Of a stretch of DNA of 64,000 nucleotides, positions 28,114 to 37,948 are shown one piece after another. The notes beneath the pieces are model-generated. The model did not search any database and had not been told where the DNA came from. It worked only from the letters and a program-made list of their open reading frames with translations. This DNA comes from Gelidibacter salicanalis (GTDB taxonomy: Bacteria > Bacteroidota > Bacteroidia > Flavobacteriales > Flavobacteriaceae). The DNA is taken from NCBI RefSeq assembly GCF_007997285.1, contig NZ_VORX01000002.1, positions 248,001 through 312,000 of the forward strand, written 5' to 3'. How positions within the stretch are numbered: position 1 is the first letter of the stretch; the number at the start of each line of letters is the position of its first letter. Both the position numbers and the translations under genes were made by a program.

Positions 28114-28139
28114 TTAGTAGTAAGTATTAAGTAGAAAGT
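28109..28139 (+). repeat. Low-complexity AGTA-type tract
   Basis: Imperfect short repeats (AGTAGTTAGTAGTAAGTATTAAGTAG...) start at the pgmB stop in the 179-bp gap before GH65. Such tracts are common between genes in this phylum. No hairpin is evident and no function is proposed. Confidence 0.4.
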
Positions 28140-28292
28140 CGTAAAAAATAACAGAGAACTTCATTGTGGTGCTTGAAAAATAATGGCGTCAAATGTGGTT
28201 AAAACATAAACACAAAGAATTTTATAGAGATGCTGACACGCATACTAAAAGCGAAGCGGTCTTAATTCTAAATTCTCATATCTATTAAAAAA

Positions 28293-30599
28293 ATGAATCA
28301 AGATTATATACAACCAAACAATTGGTCCATTATAGAAGAAGGCTTTGATGCTGAACGTGTCAAATCTTCTGAAAGTATTTTCAGTATTGGGAATGGTGCC
28401 ATGGGGCAACGTGCCAATTTTGAAGAGCAGTATTCAGGAAGCACTTTTCAGGGCAGTTATATTGCCGGTGTCTATTATCCAGACAAAACCCGAGTGGGGT
28501 GGTGGAAAAACGGCTATCCGGAATATTTTGCCAAGGTGCTCAACGCTCCAAATTGGATTGGCATCAACGTTACCGTTAATGGCGAGGCATTAGATTTAGC
28601 AACTTGTAAAGAGGTCAGAAACTTTAGAAGGGAACTCAACATGCAAGAAGGTTGGTTGTCCAGAACTTTTGAAGTAACCCTTCAAAATGGAATCGCGCTT
28701 AAGGTAGATGCTAAGCGTTTTTTAAGTATTGATATGGATGAAGTTGGCGTTATTCAATATCATGTGACGGCGTTAAATAGTGCTGCGGACATAACTTTTG
28801 AACCGTATTTAGATGCCGGAATCACTAATGAAGATAGCAATTGGGATGATAAATTCTGGAATACGCTAAGTGTTACTTCTGAAGGCTCACAAGCATTCAT
28901 TTTATCGCATACCATGAAAACGAAATTTCATGTGTGTACTGCAATGCAAACCGAATTGTCGTTGAACGGAAAGGTTTTAAATGAAACGCCATCGGTTTCA
29001 AAATCTGAGCATAACATATCTTTTTCACACACTGCAAAGGTTGCCAAAGGAGAAACGCTTACCATGACCAAGTTTGGTGGGTATACGGTAGACAGAAATC
29101 ACGATAAAAACGATTTGGTTTCGGTTGCTCAAAAAACTCTAGCTAAAGCTGCGGCGCTTGGTTTTGATCAAATGTTGGCGCAACAAAAGGAGGCGTGGGC
29201 TGAAATTTGGAAAATGTCGGATATTACCATTGATGGCGATGTGAAAGCACAACAAGGCATCCGATTTAACATCATGCAATTGAATCATACCTATTTAGGG
29301 AAAGATGCTCGTTTGAATATTGGTCCGAAAGGCTTTACCGGCGAAAAATACGGCGGTAGTACCTATTGGGATACGGAGGCCTATTGTATTCCGTTTTATA
29401 TGGCGACGAAAGATCAAAAAGTGGCACGTAATTTATTAGAATACCGCTACCATCACTTAGAGAAAGCCATTGAAAATGCAGAAAAACTCGGATTTAAAAA
29501 CGGGGCTGCGCTTTATCCAATGGTGACCATGAATGGGGAAGAATGCCATAACGAGTGGGAAATAACCTTTGAAGAAATCCACCGTAATGGCGCGATTGCC
29601 TTTGCAATTTTCAATTACCATCGTTTTACGGGCGACTTCAGTTACATCTCAGAAAAAGGCTTGGAAGTGCTTATCGCCATCGCTCGTTTTTGGAAGCAAC
29701 GCGCAACATTTTCGACACTTAGAAACAAGTATGTCATTTTAGGTGTTACGGGTCCTAATGAATATGAAAACAACATCAACAATAATTTTTATACCAATTA
29801 TATCGCACAGTGGTGTCTGAATTACACTTTAGAAACCATTTCTAAGATGAAGGAAGGCTATGCTGCTGATTTGATTCGCGTTATAAAAAAGGTGAAATTA
29901 ACCGAAGAAGAAATGTCTGATTGGGATCAAGTGGCTAACAACATGTATTATCCGTATTCAGAGGAGCATGATGTGTACTTGCAACAGGATGGATTTTTGG
30001 ATAAAGAATTGATTACCGTAAAAGATTTACCAAAATCAGAACGTCCAATCAATCAAAAATGGTCTTGGGACCGCATTTTACGTTCGCCTTACATCAAACA
30101 AGCCGATACATTACAAGGATTTTATTTCTTTGAAGATCAATTCTCCACAGAAGAATTGGAACGTCACTTCGATTTTTACGAACCTTTTACCGTTCATGAA
30201 AGTTCGTTATCGCCTTGTGTACATAGTATTCAAGCGGCTAAATTGGGCAGAATGGAACAAGCCTATCAATTTTACTTAAGAACCTCCCGATTGGATTTGG
30301 ATGATTACAATCATGAAGTAGAAGAAGGATTGCACATTACCTCAATGGCGGGTACTTGGATGAGTATTGTTGAAGGATTTGGCGGGATGCGGGTTATTGA
30401 TAATAAATTATCGTTTGAACCTAAAATCCCTGAGCAATGGGAGGCCTACTCGTTCAAAATTAATTTCAGAAATCAAATTCTTAAAATTAGTGTCTCCAAA
30501 AATGAAACGTCTTTTGAGTTAGAAGGTGATAAGTCTATGACGATTCTTATCAACGGAAAAGAAATATCAGTGAAACCACAGGAGGTATTGACGGTGTAA
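28293..30599 (+). CDS. Maltose phosphorylase (GH65)
   Basis: Cytoplasmic inverting phosphorylase that splits maltose with phosphate into glucose and beta-glucose-1-phosphate. The 768-residue length equals typical GH65 maltose phosphorylases. Domains: N-terminal beta-sandwich (about 1-270), (alpha/alpha)6 barrel (about 320-690) and C-terminal beta-sheet domain. The catalytic acid is E490 in VTGPNEYENNINNN. Other blocks are GEKYGGSTYWDTEAYCIPF, NGEECHNEWEITFEEIHRNG and QKWSWDRILRSPYIKQAD. The adjacent beta-PGM consumes its product, which supports maltose over trehalose or kojibiose as substrate. Confidence 0.93.
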   Translation: MNQDYIQPNNWSIIEEGFDAERVKSSESIFSIGNGAMGQRANFEEQYSGSTFQGSYIAGVYYPDKTRVGWWKNGYPEYFAKVLNAPNWIGINVTVNGEALDLATCKEVRNFRRELNMQEGWLSRTFEVTLQNGIALKVDAKRFLSIDMDEVGVIQYHVTALNSAADITFEPYLDAGITNEDSNWDDKFWNTLSVTSEGSQAFILSHTMKTKFHVCTAMQTELSLNGKVLNETPSVSKSEHNISFSHTAKVAKGETLTMTKFGGYTVDRNHDKNDLVSVAQKTLAKAAALGFDQMLAQQKEAWAEIWKMSDITIDGDVKAQQGIRFNIMQLNHTYLGKDARLNIGPKGFTGEKYGGSTYWDTEAYCIPFYMATKDQKVARNLLEYRYHHLEKAIENAEKLGFKNGAALYPMVTMNGEECHNEWEITFEEIHRNGAIAFAIFNYHRFTGDFSYISEKGLEVLIAIARFWKQRATFSTLRNKYVILGVTGPNEYENNINNNFYTNYIAQWCLNYTLETISKMKEGYAADLIRVIKKVKLTEEEMSDWDQVANNMYYPYSEEHDVYLQQDGFLDKELITVKDLPKSERPINQKWSWDRILRSPYIKQADTLQGFYFFEDQFSTEELERHFDFYEPFTVHESSLSPCVHSIQAAKLGRMEQAYQFYLRTSRLDLDDYNHEVEEGLHITSMAGTWMSIVEGFGGMRVIDNKLSFEPKIPEQWEAYSFKINFRNQILKISVSKNETSFELEGDKSMTILINGKEISVKPQEVLTV

Positions 30600-30640
30600 A
30601 CCAATCAGAGTTCAGTAAATAGTTTAAAATTGAGAAGGAC

Positions 30641-32491
30641 ATGAAGAATTTAATAGCCATTTTAATGGTATTTTTAAGCATGACAGTTTTTGCACAAGTA
30701 GAGAAAATTGAACCGCCATTTTGGTGGGCAGGGATGCAGCATTCTGAAGTGCAATTAATGTTGTACGGTAAGGACATCGCTCAATATGAGGTGGCGTTTT
30801 CAAACACGATTCAAATTACGGATGTGGTTAAAACCGAAAATCCGAACTACTTGTTCGTTACTATCAACACCAAAAATGTTGCTACGGGCACTTATGAGTT
30901 ACAATTTTTAAAGGATAAAAAAATCGTCGGTAAGCAATCCTATGATTTAAAAACCCGCCGGGACAATTCGGCTGCCAGAAAAGGTTTTGATTCGAGTGAT
31001 TTGATCTATTTGCTGATGCCAGATCGCTTCGCTAATGGAAATTCGGATAACGACAGTACTGATGATACTATTGAAGAGGTTAACAGAGCAGAGCTTTCGG
31101 GACGACATGGTGGCGACATTCAGGGCATTATCAACCATTTGGATTATTTGGATGAGTTAGGTGTTACCGCACTTTGGAGTACGCCATTGTTGGAAGATAA
31201 TGAGCCTATTTTGTCGTACCACACCTATGCGCAAAGTGATTATTATAAAATCGATCCGCGTTACGGTAGCAATGACGATTACAAACGATTGGCTTCAGAA
31301 ATGCACGAGCGCGATATGAAGCTCATTATGGATTATGTAACTAACCATTGGGGTAGCAAACATTGGATGATTCAAGATTTGCCAACCAAAGATTGGATTC
31401 ACTATTGGGATTCAGGCGAAGACGGATTTCAACGCAGCAGCTACAGAATGACCACGCAGTTTGATTCCAATGCCTCTGAAGCCGACAAAGAAGCGTGTAT
31501 GAACGGGTGGTTTGATACGACCATGCCTGATATCAATCAGAGTAACCCGTTAGTGCTGAATTATTTAATTCAAAACGCAATATGGTGGGTTGAATTTGCT
31601 GATTTAGACGGATTCCGCGTGGATACCTATTCGTATAATGACAAAGAAGGCATCGCAAAATGGACCAAAGCCATAATGGACGAATATCCTAATTTCAATA
31701 TTGCCGGCGAGGTTTGGATGCACAATCAGGCGCAAATGGCCTATTGGCAAAAGGATAGTAAAATTGGCGCTATAGACAATTACAATTCGCATTTGCCAAC
31801 CGTTATGGACTTTACGCTTCATGATGCGCTTATAGTGATGTTTTCTGAACATGAGCAAGGATGGGATAAGGGCATGTTAAGAGCCTATGAGAATTTTGCT
31901 AACGATTTTCTATATCCCGACATCAATAATATTCTTGTATTTGCTGGAAATCATGATACCAATCGGATCAATGATATTTATAAAGCAGATTTGAATACCT
32001 ATAAAATGATCATGACCATGGTTGCTACGGTCAGAGGCATTCCGCAGGTATATTATGGTGATGAATTGGGCACGGGCGGTAATAAAGATTTGAAAGGCGA
32101 TGGAGATATCCGTCACGATTTTCCAGGAGGATGGAAAGGTGATCAGATCAATGCATTTACCGCAGAAGGAAGAACGCCGGGCCAAACTGCATTTTTTGAA
32201 TTTTCAAAGAAAATTTTCAATTGGAGAAAATCGAATTCGGCTATCCACATCGGAAAAACTATGCAGTTTGTACCGGAGAACAATGTGTTTGTCTATTTTA
32301 GATATACAGATGATGAACGTGTGATGGTAGTGATCAATAACAATCCGGAAACGCAAACCTTAAAGCTGAATCGTTTTAAGGAAATGATCACATCGCATAA
32401 ATCAGGAAGAGATATTATTTCAGAACAACAAATTTCTTTAGAAAACACCTTGCTGGTTGCTGGTAAAACCGCAATGATTATCGAATTTTAA
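30641..32491 (+). CDS. SusA-like GH13 neopullulanase/cyclomaltodextrinase
   Basis: Periplasmic GH13 enzyme of 616 residues, the same size as Bacteroides SusA. Signal peptide (1-19, ending VFAQ), then an N-terminal immunoglobulin-like cyclomaltodextrinase domain (about 22-110; EPPFWWAGMQHSEVQLMLYG), the barrel (about 120-520) and a C-terminal beta-domain. Catalytic regions: DYVTNHWG, GFRVDTYSY (D328), AGEVWMHN (E357) and FAGNHDTNR (D439). It would debranch or shorten imported maltooligosaccharides. It follows the phosphorylase by 41 bp and precedes the esterase-like lipoprotein gene. Confidence 0.93.
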   Translation: MKNLIAILMVFLSMTVFAQVEKIEPPFWWAGMQHSEVQLMLYGKDIAQYEVAFSNTIQITDVVKTENPNYLFVTINTKNVATGTYELQFLKDKKIVGKQSYDLKTRRDNSAARKGFDSSDLIYLLMPDRFANGNSDNDSTDDTIEEVNRAELSGRHGGDIQGIINHLDYLDELGVTALWSTPLLEDNEPILSYHTYAQSDYYKIDPRYGSNDDYKRLASEMHERDMKLIMDYVTNHWGSKHWMIQDLPTKDWIHYWDSGEDGFQRSSYRMTTQFDSNASEADKEACMNGWFDTTMPDINQSNPLVLNYLIQNAIWWVEFADLDGFRVDTYSYNDKEGIAKWTKAIMDEYPNFNIAGEVWMHNQAQMAYWQKDSKIGAIDNYNSHLPTVMDFTLHDALIVMFSEHEQGWDKGMLRAYENFANDFLYPDINNILVFAGNHDTNRINDIYKADLNTYKMIMTMVATVRGIPQVYYGDELGTGGNKDLKGDGDIRHDFPGGWKGDQINAFTAEGRTPGQTAFFEFSKKIFNWRKSNSAIHIGKTMQFVPENNVFVYFRYTDDERVMVVINNNPETQTLKLNRFKEMITSHKSGRDIISEQQISLENTLLVAGKTAMIIEF

Positions 32492-32550
32492 ACAGTTTAT
32501 TTTCTCCATTTTATTGAATGCCTTATGCAGATGGAGATTCAATTATAACT

Positions 32551-33528
32551 ATGAAAAAAAGCATTTATATACTGATCGTTTTCGCCGTTCTGGTGTCTTG
32601 CAATACCCCGGCTAAAAAAGCTAAAATAACACCTGCGGACACGTCAAAAGTGGTAACAGAAACTATCGAAGGCAATTTTGCAGGCGGTACTTTACTGCGG
32701 ATTGATGACTTTCCATCCAATTATATTCCGCCGAGAAAAGTGGACATTTGGTTGCCAAAGGACTATTCTGAGAGTAAAAAATATGCCGTTTTGTATATGC
32801 ACGACGGGCAGATGTTATTTGATAGTAATATCACTTGGAATAATGAAGAATGGAAGGTGGATGAGGTCTCTGCTAAATTGATGACCGATAGCATTACTAA
32901 GGATTTTATTGTGGTGGCACCGTTTAATATTAACGAGTTACGCCACAGCGAATACTTTCCTCAAAAACCATTTGAATCGCTTTCCAGATCGGTTCAGGAT
33001 TCACTATTTGAAGAAGCACGATTGAACAATTTTAAATTGGATTCGGTTACTTCCAATAATTATTTAGGCTTTCTGGTGCATGAATTGAAGCCTTATGTAG
33101 ATGCCAATTATTCGGTGTTGACCGATAGAGAAAACACAGTAGTAGCAGGTTCCAGTATGGGCGGCTTGATTTCGATGTACGCCGTTTGCGAGTATCCAGA
33201 AATTTTTGGAGGGGCCGCGTGCTTGTCCACCCATTGGCCGGGCGGGAATCCTAACGACAGTGATGTGTTGGCCGATACATTTTTTGAATACATGGAAGAC
33301 CATGTGCCATCTTCAAAAACTCACAGATTTTATTTTGATTACGGCACAGAAACTATGGATAAATTCTATCCTAAATACGCGCCAACCGTCGACAGGATAT
33401 TTAAGGATAAAGGATACGATACTTCCAATTTTAAGAATTTAAAGTTTGAAGGCGGTGAACATACCGAAGTCTCCTGGCAAAAACGACTGCACATTCCATT
33501 AACGTTTTTGTTAAAGAAGACTGAGTAA
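32551..33528 (+). CDS. Alpha/beta-hydrolase, putative esterase lipoprotein
   Basis: Esterase-D-like alpha/beta hydrolase of 325 residues. The ATG at 32551 gives a clean lipoprotein signal (MKKSIYILIVFAVLVSC-N, Cys17); an in-frame ATG 33 bp earlier would only add polar residues. Blocks: VDIWLPKDYSESKKYAVLYM, MHDGQMLFD, the nucleophile elbow VAGSSMGGLISMYA (G-S-S-M-G), and a late GGEHTEVSWQKR with a likely catalytic His. Similar genes occur inside flavobacterial alpha-glucan PULs. The substrate is unproven; deacylation of modified glucans is one possibility. It is followed by repeat-rich hairpins that may end this part of the operon. Confidence 0.82.
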   Translation: MKKSIYILIVFAVLVSCNTPAKKAKITPADTSKVVTETIEGNFAGGTLLRIDDFPSNYIPPRKVDIWLPKDYSESKKYAVLYMHDGQMLFDSNITWNNEEWKVDEVSAKLMTDSITKDFIVVAPFNINELRHSEYFPQKPFESLSRSVQDSLFEEARLNNFKLDSVTSNNYLGFLVHELKPYVDANYSVLTDRENTVVAGSSMGGLISMYAVCEYPEIFGGAACLSTHWPGGNPNDSDVLADTFFEYMEDHVPSSKTHRFYFDYGTETMDKFYPKYAPTVDRIFKDKGYDTSNFKNLKFEGGEHTEVSWQKRLHIPLTFLLKKTE

Positions 33529-33540
33529 ATTCAGATTTGA

Positions 33541-33573
33541 AGACCTCACAGGTTTTAAAAACCTGTGAGGTCT
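33541..33573. repeat. 33-bp near-perfect palindrome (REP-like, possible terminator)
   Basis: AGACCTCACAGGTTTT (33541-33556) and its exact complement (33558-33573) are separated by one A. An A-rich run follows on the + strand. This GACCTCACAGG-type palindrome is familiar from intergenic regions of Flavobacteriaceae. It lies 12 bp after the esterase stop and could act as a terminator or mRNA-stabilising hairpin. Confidence 0.8.
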
Positions 33574-33598
33574 AGTTTAAAAAAAAATCACCCAAATT

Positions 33599-33621
33599 CC
33601 TTCCCTTATTTAAAGGGAAGG
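33599..33621. repeat. Second hairpin CCTTCCCTT / AAGGGAAGG
   Basis: Inverted repeat with arms of about 9 bp and a short AT loop, followed by a third small one (TTAATTCC / GGAATTAA, 33627-33648). Together with the upstream palindrome they fill the 144-bp gap before the GH31 gene. Confidence 0.6.
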
Positions 33622-33672
33622 TAAATTTAATTCCCGTTAAGGAATTAAAGAAGGAAGGGTAAAACATATCAA

Positions 33673-36060
33673 ATGAAACACTACATTTTAATAGCATTTC
33701 TTCTCACCATCACGCTCGGATTCTCCCAAAACCACAACCGGACTTTTCAATCCATCGCTTACAAAAACAACGTTTTGAAGATTAAAGTGAACGATGGCGT
33801 TTATAAAATTACCCCGTTTAGTGAGCATATCATGGAGACTACTTTTATTCCAGAAGGAGAAGTTTACAATGCCCAGTCGCATGCGGTGGTTTTAGAGCCA
33901 AAACCAATACAAGCTAAGTTGCTTAATGTTGGGGAATCGTATCAATTACGAACAGAAGGGATTACGGTAAATATCCAAAAACAACCGTTCCAAATCGCAT
34001 ACAGTTATAAAGGAAAACCCGTCATTTCTGAGAAAAAAGGCTATGTTAAAAATGATAGTTTAGAAACTATTCAATTCAATCTGACCAAGGATGAAGTTCT
34101 CTATGGTGGTGGTGCACGTGCTTTAGGCATGAATCGCCGTGGCCACCGATTGGAGCTTTATAACCGTGCACACTATGGTTATGAAACCCATTCGGAATTG
34201 ATGAATTACACCATGCCAATTGTAATGTCCTCCAATACGTATATGGTCCATTTTGATAATGCACCTATCGGATTTTTAGATTTGGACAGCAACAAGGACA
34301 ATACCTTAACTTATGAAACGATTTCGGGTAGAAAGACCTATCAGGTAATTGTTGGCGATACGTGGACCAATTTGATCGATAATTATACGGACTTAACAGG
34401 GAAACAGCCACTGCCGCCTCGTTGGGCTTTAGGTAATTTTTCCAGCCGATTTGGTTACCATTCGCAAAAAGAAGTAGAAGCCACTGTTCAAAAATTTAGA
34501 GACGAACAAATTCCGTTAGATGCCATCATCATCGATATTTTTTGGTTTGGAAAGGATATTCAAGGCCATATGGGGAATTTAGAATTTTTAAAAGATTCTT
34601 TTCCAAATCCCACCCAAATGATCAAAAATTTAAAATCTGATCATGTGAACACAATATTGGTTTCAGAACCTTTTGTACTGACCACGTCGAAACGTTGGGA
34701 AGAAGCCGTTGAAAAAGAAGTTTTGGCCACAGATTCAGTGGGCAAACCGTTTACTTACGATTTTTATTTCGGAAATACAGGACTGATCGATATCTACAAT
34801 CCGAAAGGAAAAACTTGGTTTTGGGATATTTATAAAGGTCTGGCCGATATGGGGGTGACCGGCATTTGGGGCGATTTGGGCGAACCTGAAGTTCATCCTT
34901 CAGACTTATTTCACGCCACAGGAACTGCCGATGAGGTCCATAATACTTACGGCCACGATTGGGCAAGATTGATTGCAGAAGGTTATAAAGCCGATTTTCC
35001 TAACCAACGTCCTTTTATTTTAATGCGTGCTGGCTATTCTGGCTCCCAGCGTTTTGGTATGATTCCGTGGTCAGGCGATGTCAACAGAACTTGGGGCGGT
35101 TTACAAAGTCAACCGGAAATTGCTCTTCAAATGGGTATGCAAGGCTTAGGCTATATGCATTCTGACTTGGGCGGATTTGCGGGCAATCTCCAAGATCCTG
35201 AACTCTATACACGTTGGTTGCAATACGGCGTTTTCCAACCTATCTACCGTCCGCATGCGCAAGAAGATGTGCCTGCAGAACCTATTTTTTGGGATGAGCA
35301 CACCAAAGCTTTGGCTAAAAAGGCGATAGAATTACGCTATAAACTACTGCCCTATAATTACCACTTGAGCTTTCAAAATCATAAAAATGGCACCCCATTA
35401 ATGCGACCATTGTTTTTTGAAGAATCAGATAATCAAAATTTAGTTGATTATTCAGTAACCTATTTGTGGGGAGATGACCTGCTGATTTCTCCTGTTTTGA
35501 AAGCGGGTCAAACATCTCAAGAAGTGTACTTTCCTAAAGGTAGCAATTGGTTTGATTTTTATACGGATGCCATTTTTAAAGGAGGGATAACAAAAACCGT
35601 TGCGCTTAACACTGCTTCCATTCCGACATTCGTTCGTGGTGGTGCTTTTTTGTCAATGGCAAAACCAATGCAAAGCACTGCGGAGTATGACGCCACCAAT
35701 TTAGAGGTGCATTACTATTTTGATGCTGAAGTTGAACAGAGTGATCGTGAAATGTATAATGATAACGGAGTAGCACCCAACACTTACAAAGGCGACGCTT
35801 ATGAAATTGTAAAATTTGAATCGGCGTTTAAAAACGACATCTTAAAATTGTCTTTGAAAACGGAAGTAATGACCAATTATGATTCCAAAACGAAAAACGT
35901 GGAACTGATAGTTCATAACCTACAAAAGCAACCGAGATATCTAAAAATCAACGGCAAAAAAGTAAAGATTAATTGGGACGCAAACCTAAAAACAATTGTG
36001 GTGCCATTCGATCTAGATCCAACACAACCTATAGAAATAAAAATTAAACTTAAAAAATAG
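33673..36060 (+). CDS. GH31 alpha-glucosidase
   Basis: Retaining exo-acting alpha-glucosidase that releases glucose from maltooligosaccharides, predicted periplasmic. The 795-residue protein has a signal peptide (1-19, LGFSQ), an N-terminal galactose-mutarotase-like beta-domain (about 25-240), the TIM barrel (about 250-590) and C-terminal beta-domains. The nucleophile is D401 in GIWGDLGEPE, and the acid/base is D469 in IPWSGDVNRTW. The GH31 blocks PPRWALGNFSSRFGYHSQKE and YMHSDLGGFAG are present. It fills the slot taken by GH97 SusB in Bacteroides. It ends 5 bp before the next GH13 gene. Confidence 0.94.
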   Translation: MKHYILIAFLLTITLGFSQNHNRTFQSIAYKNNVLKIKVNDGVYKITPFSEHIMETTFIPEGEVYNAQSHAVVLEPKPIQAKLLNVGESYQLRTEGITVNIQKQPFQIAYSYKGKPVISEKKGYVKNDSLETIQFNLTKDEVLYGGGARALGMNRRGHRLELYNRAHYGYETHSELMNYTMPIVMSSNTYMVHFDNAPIGFLDLDSNKDNTLTYETISGRKTYQVIVGDTWTNLIDNYTDLTGKQPLPPRWALGNFSSRFGYHSQKEVEATVQKFRDEQIPLDAIIIDIFWFGKDIQGHMGNLEFLKDSFPNPTQMIKNLKSDHVNTILVSEPFVLTTSKRWEEAVEKEVLATDSVGKPFTYDFYFGNTGLIDIYNPKGKTWFWDIYKGLADMGVTGIWGDLGEPEVHPSDLFHATGTADEVHNTYGHDWARLIAEGYKADFPNQRPFILMRAGYSGSQRFGMIPWSGDVNRTWGGLQSQPEIALQMGMQGLGYMHSDLGGFAGNLQDPELYTRWLQYGVFQPIYRPHAQEDVPAEPIFWDEHTKALAKKAIELRYKLLPYNYHLSFQNHKNGTPLMRPLFFEESDNQNLVDYSVTYLWGDDLLISPVLKAGQTSQEVYFPKGSNWFDFYTDAIFKGGITKTVALNTASIPTFVRGGAFLSMAKPMQSTAEYDATNLEVHYYFDAEVEQSDREMYNDNGVAPNTYKGDAYEIVKFESAFKNDILKLSLKTEVMTNYDSKTKNVELIVHNLQKQPRYLKINGKKVKINWDANLKTIVVPFDLDPTQPIEIKIKLKK

Positions 36061-36065
36061 CCGGC

Positions 36066-37946
36066 ATGAACTCCGTTAAATTACTCATTAGTATACTTTT
36101 TATCGCCCTAAGTTTTGGCTGTAGGGAGCAAACCATTCAAAAGAAAGAACCCAACGTGAACATGCCTGAAGTAAAAAATAAAGAGGTGGTTTATCAGGTT
36201 TTTACGCGTCTTTTCGGTAACACAAATACCACCAATAAACCGTGGGGAACGCTTAAAGAGAATGGCGTAGGAAAATTTAATGATTTTACTGATTTGGCGC
36301 TTAAGGAAATCAAAGATTTGGGTGTCACCCATATTTGGTATACTGGCGTGCCGCATCATGACGTTATTACAGACTACACCGCATTTGGTATATCGAATGA
36401 TGATCCTGACGTAGTTAAAGGTCGCGCAGGTTCACCTTACGCTGTAAAAGATTATTATAATGTCAATCCTGATTTGGCAGTGAATCCTGAGAACAGATTA
36501 CAAGAATTTGAAGCCTTGATTTCACGCACACATAGCGCTGGTCTTAAGGTTTTAATTGACATTGTGCCTAACCACGTTGCCAGAAATTACGAAGGTTTGA
36601 CCAATCCAGAAGGGGTTAGAGATTTTGGTGCGGATGATGATGCATCAGTAATATATCAGGTAAATAATAATTTTTATTACAATCCGGGTGAGCGTTTTAA
36701 AGTGCCCATATGGAAAGATGCTTACCAGCCACTTGGTGGTGAAAAACATCCATTATCAGATGGTGAATTTGCTGAAAATCCCGCACTGTGGACTGGTAAT
36801 GGTGCTAGAGCATCGCAGCCAGATATGAATGATTGGTATGAAACCGTAAAAATTAACTACGGCGTTTCCCCTGATGGTAAACATGATTTTGACAGTTTAC
36901 CTGAGGATTATCATAACCAAGATTACAAGGCCCATTTTCAATTTTGGCAAGGGAGAAAGGTGCCAAACTCGTGGATGAAATTCAAGGATATTGCTTTGTA
37001 TTGGGTTGAAAAAGGTGTCGATGGGTTTAGATATGATATGGCTGAAATGGTGCCTGTAGAGTTTTGGAGCTATTTAAACTCGGCTATAAAAATGAAAAAT
37101 CCTAACGCTTTTTTATTGGCTGAAGTGTATCAACCGCATTTGTACAGAGCGTATATCAAAAAGGGTAAAATGGATTATTTATATGATAAAGTTCAGCTTT
37201 ATGATACGATTAAGAGCATAATGCAAGGTCCGGGTAAAACAGATCATATTCCGCCAATTCAAGAAGAATTAGCAGATATTGAGCACCACATGCTTCACTT
37301 TTTGGAAAATCATGACGAGCAGCGTATTGCAAGTCCTGATTTTGCTGGGAATGCACTTAAAGGAAAACCTGCCATGGTAGTGTCAACTACTATTAGTACC
37401 GCTCCAACTTTGGTGTATTTTGGACAAGAACTTGGTGAACCAGGGGCGGAAAATGCAGGCTATGGTAAGCCATCGCGGACGTCTATTTTTGATTATATTG
37501 GCGTGCCAAGCTACCAGCGTTGGGTAAATAATAAAGCATTTGATGGCGGACAGTCTACTGATGCTGAAAAGTCATTGCGCGATTTTTATAAACGTTTGCT
37601 CAATTTCACCATCAACAGCCCTGCGTTGGCTGCAAATTATCAAGATTTACACACCTATAACCGTCAAAACACTGAAAACTATACCGATAAAACCTTAGCA
37701 TTTGCCCGTTGGAGTCCTGAGGAAAAATTAATTGTGGTTTCAAATTTTGATGCTGATACGGAACAAGCATTTGAATTAAAAGTTCCTGCTGACCTCATTA
37801 AAGCTTGGAACTTAGAGGACGGCAAGTATCAATTTACGGACGGACTGTATAAGACTTATACATCGGAGCTGCATGTAAGTCAGGGCGAAGGCCGTATTAA
37901 TATTCTACTAAAACCTCTAGAATCATTTATCTTAAAATTACAATAA
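36066..37946 (+). CDS. GH13 alpha-amylase-family lipoprotein
   Basis: Lipoprotein (SFGC-R, Cys19) of 626 residues with a GH13 barrel. Catalytic regions: DIVPNHVARN, GFRYDMAEM (D324), LLAEVYQP (E353) and FLENHDEQR (D417). A long insertion before region II (about 180-300) carries GARASQPDMNDWY. The C-terminal beta-domain ends LKPLESFILKLQ. The lipid anchor places it in the periplasm or on the cell surface. It sits in a tight trio (GH31-GH13-GH13, gaps of 5 and 2 bp), implying joint action on maltodextrins. The exact bond specificity cannot be read. Confidence 0.92.
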   Translation: MNSVKLLISILFIALSFGCREQTIQKKEPNVNMPEVKNKEVVYQVFTRLFGNTNTTNKPWGTLKENGVGKFNDFTDLALKEIKDLGVTHIWYTGVPHHDVITDYTAFGISNDDPDVVKGRAGSPYAVKDYYNVNPDLAVNPENRLQEFEALISRTHSAGLKVLIDIVPNHVARNYEGLTNPEGVRDFGADDDASVIYQVNNNFYYNPGERFKVPIWKDAYQPLGGEKHPLSDGEFAENPALWTGNGARASQPDMNDWYETVKINYGVSPDGKHDFDSLPEDYHNQDYKAHFQFWQGRKVPNSWMKFKDIALYWVEKGVDGFRYDMAEMVPVEFWSYLNSAIKMKNPNAFLLAEVYQPHLYRAYIKKGKMDYLYDKVQLYDTIKSIMQGPGKTDHIPPIQEELADIEHHMLHFLENHDEQRIASPDFAGNALKGKPAMVVSTTISTAPTLVYFGQELGEPGAENAGYGKPSRTSIFDYIGVPSYQRWVNNKAFDGGQSTDAEKSLRDFYKRLLNFTINSPALAANYQDLHTYNRQNTENYTDKTLAFARWSPEEKLIVVSNFDADTEQAFELKVPADLIKAWNLEDGKYQFTDGLYKTYTSELHVSQGEGRINILLKPLESFILKLQ

Positions 37947-37948
37947 TC

